Shown here: positions 59,491-64,000 of the stretch, one piece after another
Position numbering within the stretch: the first letter of the stretch is position 1
Layout: each line of letters starts with the position of its first letter
Source of the DNA: Uranotaenia lowii
Taxonomy: Eukaryota; Arthropoda; Insecta; Diptera; Culicidae
DNA length: 64,000 bases
Assembly: GCF_029784155.1 (NCBI RefSeq)
Contig: NC_073692.1
Location: forward strand, 327,937,920 to 328,001,919
Reading direction: 5' to 3'
Notes under the pieces: model-generated
What the model was told of the DNA's origin: nothing
Seen by the model: only the letters and a program-made list of their open reading frames with translations
Database searches by the model: none
Position numbers and translations under genes: made by a program

Positions 59491-61495
59491 GGATTCGGCG
59501 ACGATTCGTGCATGGGAGCAAGATACTCGACAGAAGGACGAAGTGAAATACGAAGAGCTCATCGAGTTTCTCATCCACCAGGTCCGGATGTTGAAATCCG
59601 TGGACAGCGATCTCCAACATCGTTCCTCAGTGCCCTCCGTTTCCAAGGTGGCCGGACAAATCCCGAAGAAACCAGTTCCCATCCGATCTGTCGTGAACAC
59701 AGCTACTTCCGAAACTCAATCCATCACTTCGCCATGCCACTGTTGCCTGAGACAACATCCATTGCACCAATGTCCAGCATTTCAGCACTTGTCAAGCTCC
59801 CAACGGCGAGAGCTTGTGACACAGCACAGCCTTTGCTGGAATTGCTTCCGCGCGAACCACCAGGCAAGATCCTGTAAATCAAAATTCCTGTGTAGGATTT
59901 GCCAAGCGAAGCACCATACTATGTTGCACGACCAAGCAGCACCACCGAACGAGTCCTCATCCGAGAGATCACAAGCCACACAAGCGAATTCAGGCCCCAA
60001 TAGATCGCTTAGCCCACCAACAGTAAATCTTTCCGTGAATTCTAATTCAACCGTTCTTTTGGAGACAGTCTCGCTGTTAGTAGTCGACCGATACGGCAGA
60101 AAGATCCAAGCACGAGCTCTACTAGATTCTGCAGCGATGTCAAATTTCATAACCAGGAAGCTGGCGATCGAGCTCGCCACCCGTCAAAGCCCCGTGGACA
60201 TCGCAGTTGCCGGAATTGGAGAGTCAGTCAAGCGTATCAAGCACAAGTTAGCTGCCAAGATCATATCCAAGAACAGCGACTTCTCCACCACACTCGATTT
60301 CCTCGTCATGAAGAAACCAACATCATATCTTCCCACATCCCTGATTGATACAACTGCCTGGAGAATACCAGAGGTTCCATTGGCGGATCCTCAGTATAAC
60401 GTTCCAGCAACAATCGACATGATCATCGGTGGAGAATGTTACCATGAGTTTCACACAGGCGTACGCCACTCCCTTGGTAACGGTCTCCCGTTTTTGGTGG
60501 ACACCCTCTTTGGCTGGACAGTTTCTGGCAAAGTGGATTCCAGCTCCACCACCGCACCACGAGCGTGCTTCCTCTCCACCGTTGATCAAACCCGAGAAAC
60601 GATCCCTGGGGAGTTCCGGCCAATGGACACCACCGATGGGAGCCAAAGGATGGACGTTGAACCCTCCACCACTCAAATCCACAAAAAAGGATGCATCGCC
60701 CGCCATTCCCGGTCCAATAATCCCAAAACCACCCTTGGAGATTCGAACACGAAGGCCACACAACGAAACTCCACCAGAAATGCACACCACAAAATCCCTG
60801 GAAGTCACGCTCAACCCGGAAAAAAGCACGACATCGATCCTGTTGACGACAATCCACACTGCTATCGGCCACATCACCCGGTGCTCAAGGAAGCCAGCAA
60901 AACCACCAATGAACGCGTGGTATTCGACGCATCCTGTGAGCCCAATTCAGGGTACGCGCTCAACGATACGCTGCTCGTCGGGCCCGTCGCTCAACAAAGT
61001 CGGCTGTCTAACACTCCTTCAAGCGCCGCTAAGGTCAACGACGAAGGAGAAGACGCTGCCTGTGGATCCTGTTGCTACGTTGTCCCTTTGGTCAAGCAGC
61101 CGTCTGTTACCTGTCTGGAGTTATTCGCACCTGTTCTGCCAGAGGTATCGTTCCGTCAATGGTTAAAGCCGCCACCACATCGTTGGAGAACTGTTGCTGC
61201 TAATCGTTTAACTGCTATCCAGGAGGATACTGATGGGCTCAGTAGGAGACGCGTACCGGAAGTGCACATCACAGCTAGTGAACTGTCCAGGAATCTACAT
61301 TCCTCCAACTTCCCCGAAAACCCTGGTTGGTATTACGACCATGCATGGCAATCCTCATCCTTGGAAAGCTGGCCTTATTCCGTCGCCTCGCGGCTTCATC
61401 CAGGTCGAGATGGAGTCATTAAGCCAGCCAAGCGAGATTGTCATCTAACTCACCGCCAGCAGTCAACAGGTCAACGCGACAACCCCGACAACTAG
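59335..61495 (+). pseudogene. BEL/Pao gag C-terminus and collapsed pol
   Basis: Open to a stop at 61495. Counting from the first Met at 59489: zinc knuckle CWNCFRANHQARSC (residues 116-129, C-x2-C-x4-H-x4-C) with flanking Cys/His clusters; aspartic protease of the DUF1758/retropepsin type with LLDSAAMSNFIT (Asp213) and DMIIGGECY further on. After residue 365 the sequence loses family resemblance, then CYRPHHPVLKEASKTTNERV and VVFDASC...LNDTLLVGP (457-500) are the entry of the reverse transcriptase. The RT palm and its catalytic aspartates are absent. QWLKPPPHRWRTVAANRL (558-575) resembles the RNase H region, and HPGRDGVIK near 1380 bp downstream the end of integrase. The frame survives several large deletions. 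Not a working polyprotein. Confidence 0.85.
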
Positions 61496-61503
61496 AAAGC
61501 TAC

Positions 61504-62106
61504 AAAGACCGGTAGAGCACGCCGAACGTGCTCAACGCGCTATTGGAGCGCTAACAGGTGATTAGCGTTCGTATCATTCCATCCATATCGTTCGATCTAC
61601 CGGGTCTTTGTTGCTTACAGTTCCTTAGACGTCCTTTTGTACCCCGCCATCATCGAGATCCTTCTACAAAGACCGGCAGAGCACGCCGAATGTAACTCAC
61701 TGCGCATGTCGAGCGCTAATAGATCCTCTCCTACAACTATCCAACATTTTCATCGAGTATTCGTCAAAATGTACCAAGCCACCACAACGCAGAATCGTCC
61801 AAGATCGGTAGAGCACGCCGAACGTTGCTCAACGCGCTTACGGAGCGCTAACAGGTGATTAGCGTTCCTATAATATTATCCTTCGCCGTTCGATCTACCG
61901 GGTCTTTTCTCGATTCTAGATCGCCCATTGTGCATCATAGCCAATTCCCCACGCCCACTTCGAGCATGGTCAACTCTATCTACGGCGTTAGCAGATTCTG
62001 CAAAGATCGGTAGAGCACGCCGAACGTGTCTCAACGCGCTGAAGGAGCGCTAACAGGTGATTAGCGTTCCTATAACTTTATCATACTCCGTTCGATCTAC
62101 CGGGTC
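61504..62106 (+). repeat. Four structured repeat units before the 3' LTR
   Basis: Units at 61504-61609, 61668-61733 (partial), 61798-61907 and 62002-62106. A full unit starts AAAGA(C/T)CGGTAGAGCACG and ends GATCTACCGGGTC. In unit 1 AAAGACCGGTAGA pairs with TCTACCGGGTCTTT (one bulge); GAGCACG-CCGAA-CGTGCTC forms a 7-bp hairpin; CGCTAA-CAGGTGA-TTAGCG forms another. In units 3 and 4 a C-to-T change in the outer stem still pairs as G-U. No protein frame is conserved. Function unknown; structured RNA or binding-site array are possibilities. Confidence 0.75.
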
Positions 62107-62266
62107 CCATTATCGTTCACAGCTTCTGCACCAGTTCCGACGCTGAGACGAAGAAGGTTCCTCGATGTGCGACAAACCAGCTGTGTCCTTGAATCCAGTC
62201 GAAGAAGCATGTAGAAATTCCTCGGGAGCAGGGAGTGTTGAAACTGTAGTTTCAAGGTGGCCGGAA

Positions 62267-62795
62267 TGATCGGTACTGCACCGGTCATGAATAATGTTCT
62301 TGTTTTTTAATATGTGTCTTAATCTATGTTCACTTGACACTTTAATCCATTTGCTCGTAAACACCATTATTTGTGATCGTACCTTAGCATAAGATCAACT
62401 CTCTCTCGCAACATAGCGAACATCGCGGAGAGAGTTCGCACAATAGTTTGTAAGCCATTTTAGAAAGTAGAATAGAAAGTAACGTAAAACGAATCGCACG
62501 GATTTTCACTTCGTTGCTAATAAACTAGTTAAGTCCAATAAAGCGACTTTCATAATCTGAATCCGAAATCGAGTTAAATTTGGTGGCAACAACTATCGTG
62601 TGCATAGTGTGTGGTGCTATTTCGCAAAAAGAACCCGCGAAGTGCAAACTAAATTCCCCCCCGAGCGGGTGATCAGCTGTTGTGTGAAAGAATAGGCGAC
62701 TCACCGTACCTTCCTGCTGCTGGTGGATGCCGTCGCCTTAGAGACGAGAAGAAAACCCTCGAATTCCGAACCCCCCCATCGGCCGAGCCCGAACA
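62267..62795 (+). repeat. 3' LTR of the BEL/Pao element
   Basis: Same length as the 5' LTR. Differences seen by eye: CACTTAACACT to CACTTGACACT, CGTTCCTAA to CGTTGCTAA, GTCTCCTT to GTCGCCTT, GACGGGA to GACGAGA. Upstream is a weak purine tract. Confidence 0.92.
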
Positions 62796-62800
62796 ACTCC

Positions 62801-63338
62801 ATTTGCTTACCTGAGAATTATTTTAAATTCACTAGGCATCGGCAAGTTAAAATATAAATTATCAAAATCTGCGTAGTTCGACGGGAATCTTGATTATTTA
62901 GAAATTTGGAGTTCTAATTTTAGATTTAATATTATTGATAAAAACAATTCTTTATTCTTCCAACAAATAATAAAGTAAAGAAACAGATGTGTTGCATTTG
63001 AAAAAAAAAATAAAACCAACGAATAAACATTCCAACGATAATGCCTGGAATCCCAGCTTTGGCAACCGGCTGAAATCGATAACATGTGAAAATCATTTAT
63101 CAACCAAATATAATGAAGAAATTAAAATAGAAATCCCTCTAAAATGCAATCAGTGGTTTGTAGTTTCTATACTATCGGTTAATCTTTCTAATTCCGTTTA
63201 TTTCAACCACGGTTTAAAAAAATTTCAGTACCCGGTTTGTCGATCGCTTCTTACTCTCATCTTCAGCGATAAACCGAAAACGCACTTTGAAGAATATAAT
63301 AAGTTGCTATCGAATAACCATCCCGAGCAGACTTTTAT
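62801..63338. other. AT-rich flank of the LTR element
   Basis: A 120-codon frame at 62989-63351 has no recognised motif. Nothing else seen. Confidence 0.35.
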
Positions 63339-63757
63339 GGCAAAATTATAGCAAATTTTGCTATCACGCCCTGAGAGCCAAATGTGCTCTCATTTTGCTT
63401 GACATAAGGTGGTACACAGCAAAAATGAGAGCACAAATTTTCATACTTGGTTAGCAAAGTGATGCCTAATTTTGCTAAAACTGAGACCTTAACTACACCT
63501 CGTTTTTTGAGAGCTTGGAAAGCAAAATGATGTCAATGAGAAGCATCTATGAGAGCAAAATTTGGTATTGATATGGTATCAAAACTTTCAAAACGAGGAG
63601 CATTATTGGGGTTGCCGTTAAAGCATTATGTGACATCACTTAGCTATCCAAGTATAAACATTGCTGCACCCATTTTTGCCGACCGCCCTATATCGAGCAA
63701 AACGGCAGTAAATTTAACTTTCAATGCGTGATAGCAATGTTTGCTATAATTTTTAAG
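63339..63757. mobile_element. Small TIR element with AGCAAAAT words
   Basis: Left AAAATTATAGCAAATTTTGC then TATCACGC; reverse-complemented right AAAATTATAGCAAACATTGC then TATCACGC. GAGAGCAAAAT/GAGAGCACAAAT words recur inside. Exact edges and target duplication are not resolved. Confidence 0.55.
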
Positions 63758-64000
63758 TTTCGAATGGGTTACATAATTTTCCATTTTATCAATCTCAATG
63801 AGTTGCATGTTCAAAGCCGATAGTGTTCTACGATTCTGTTCGGTATCGCTTTTGAAGTATACATTCAGGCGTTTTAAACATGTCCGTATAACACTATTCC
63901 AATAAAGTGTACAGACATAATTTCAATTGCTTTGGTAAAGTAAGCCGTAGTGTTCATAGCCAACACTTATGGAAATGAGTGACTTACATAAAATGAATCA
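63758..64000. other. AT-rich window end, nothing recognised
   Basis: No feature seen up to the window edge. Confidence 0.35.

Larger units (their letters stand above)
57353..62800 (+). mobile_element. BEL/Pao LTR retrotransposon, recent, defective
   Basis: Complete insertion 57358-62795 with 5-bp target duplication ACTCC (57353-57357 and 62796-62800). Two LTRs of 529 bp, a tRNA-Tyr-type primer binding site, an 827-bp leader with tandem motifs, gag, and a compressed pol. The interior (about 4.4 kb) is shorter than that of full BEL/Pao elements and pol has lost most of RT, RNase H and integrase. The LTRs differ at only about four places by eye, so insertion is recent; proteins from an intact relative were presumably used. 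Confidence 0.92.

Noticed and set aside
60323..60877. 184- and 149-codon minus frames
   Set aside because: Antisense shadows of the BEL/Pao pol region.

Overview
The window looks like a transposon-dense intergenic or intronic stretch of an insect nuclear genome, most likely a mosquito. The base composition is strongly AT-rich. The pointers to a mosquito are established knowledge plus inference: a Tc1/mariner transposase with DD37E spacing (a type known from mosquitoes), a DD37D transposase, tRNA-headed SINEs, an RTE-like LINE with a TAAG-repeat tail, a BEL/Pao LTR element, and Helentron-like elements carrying GACA/GTCT microsatellites. I found no convincing host protein-coding gene, rRNA, functional tRNA gene or CRISPR array. 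Almost every short open frame is chance or sits inside a repeat.

Layout. 0-5 kb: a TA-flanked MITE, then a hAT-type element with a perfect 8-bp target duplication that hosts a second TIR element. 5.5-7.7 kb: a SINE, then a reverse-oriented Helentron-like tandem array interrupted by a short TIR element. 8.5-9.1 kb: a GC-richer patch without recognisable coding. 11.6-12.5 kb: an 818-bp foldback element with a 9-bp target duplication. 14-17.7 kb: a SINE-like repeat and two TIR MITEs. 18.5-20.3 kb: a forward Helentron-like element with about ten tandem units. 20.5-24.8 kb: another MITE, a short hairpin element, and a hAT element with C/G-run ends. 28.4-32.6 kb: a hAT MITE, a decayed foldback copy split by a broken DD37E mariner, and a second type of Helentron. 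35.9-37.1 kb: a better copy of the same foldback family, carrying tRNA-like sequence. 37.8-41.3 kb: a solo Tc1-type end, an internally deleted RTE-like LINE, and a DD37D mariner with intact ends but a gutted transposase. 43.5-44.9 kb: a TIR element with a nested foldback. 45.4-50 kb: one old jockey/CR1-like LINE split by three later insertions. 53-55.5 kb: a second copy of the 20.5-kb MITE and a hAT MITE with a perfect 8-bp duplication. 57.4-62.8 kb: a recently inserted BEL/Pao element with near-identical 529-bp LTRs and a 5-bp target duplication. 63.3-63.8 kb: a small TIR element.

Relationships. No gene network is present. What can be read is the nesting order of mobile DNA. The BEL/Pao copy looks youngest (LTRs differ at about four positions by eye) although its gag-pol is shifted and internally deleted, so it was probably copied with proteins from another element. 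Between its degraded pol frame and its 3' LTR lie three full and one partial copy of a unit able to form an outer stem plus two hairpins. That array is the most unusual signal in the window. Other notable observations are a mariner whose stop codon falls exactly on the catalytic glutamate, the long foldback at 11.7-12.5 kb, a MITE family sharing a conserved internal block, and Helentron-like elements built of 140-165 bp tandem units.
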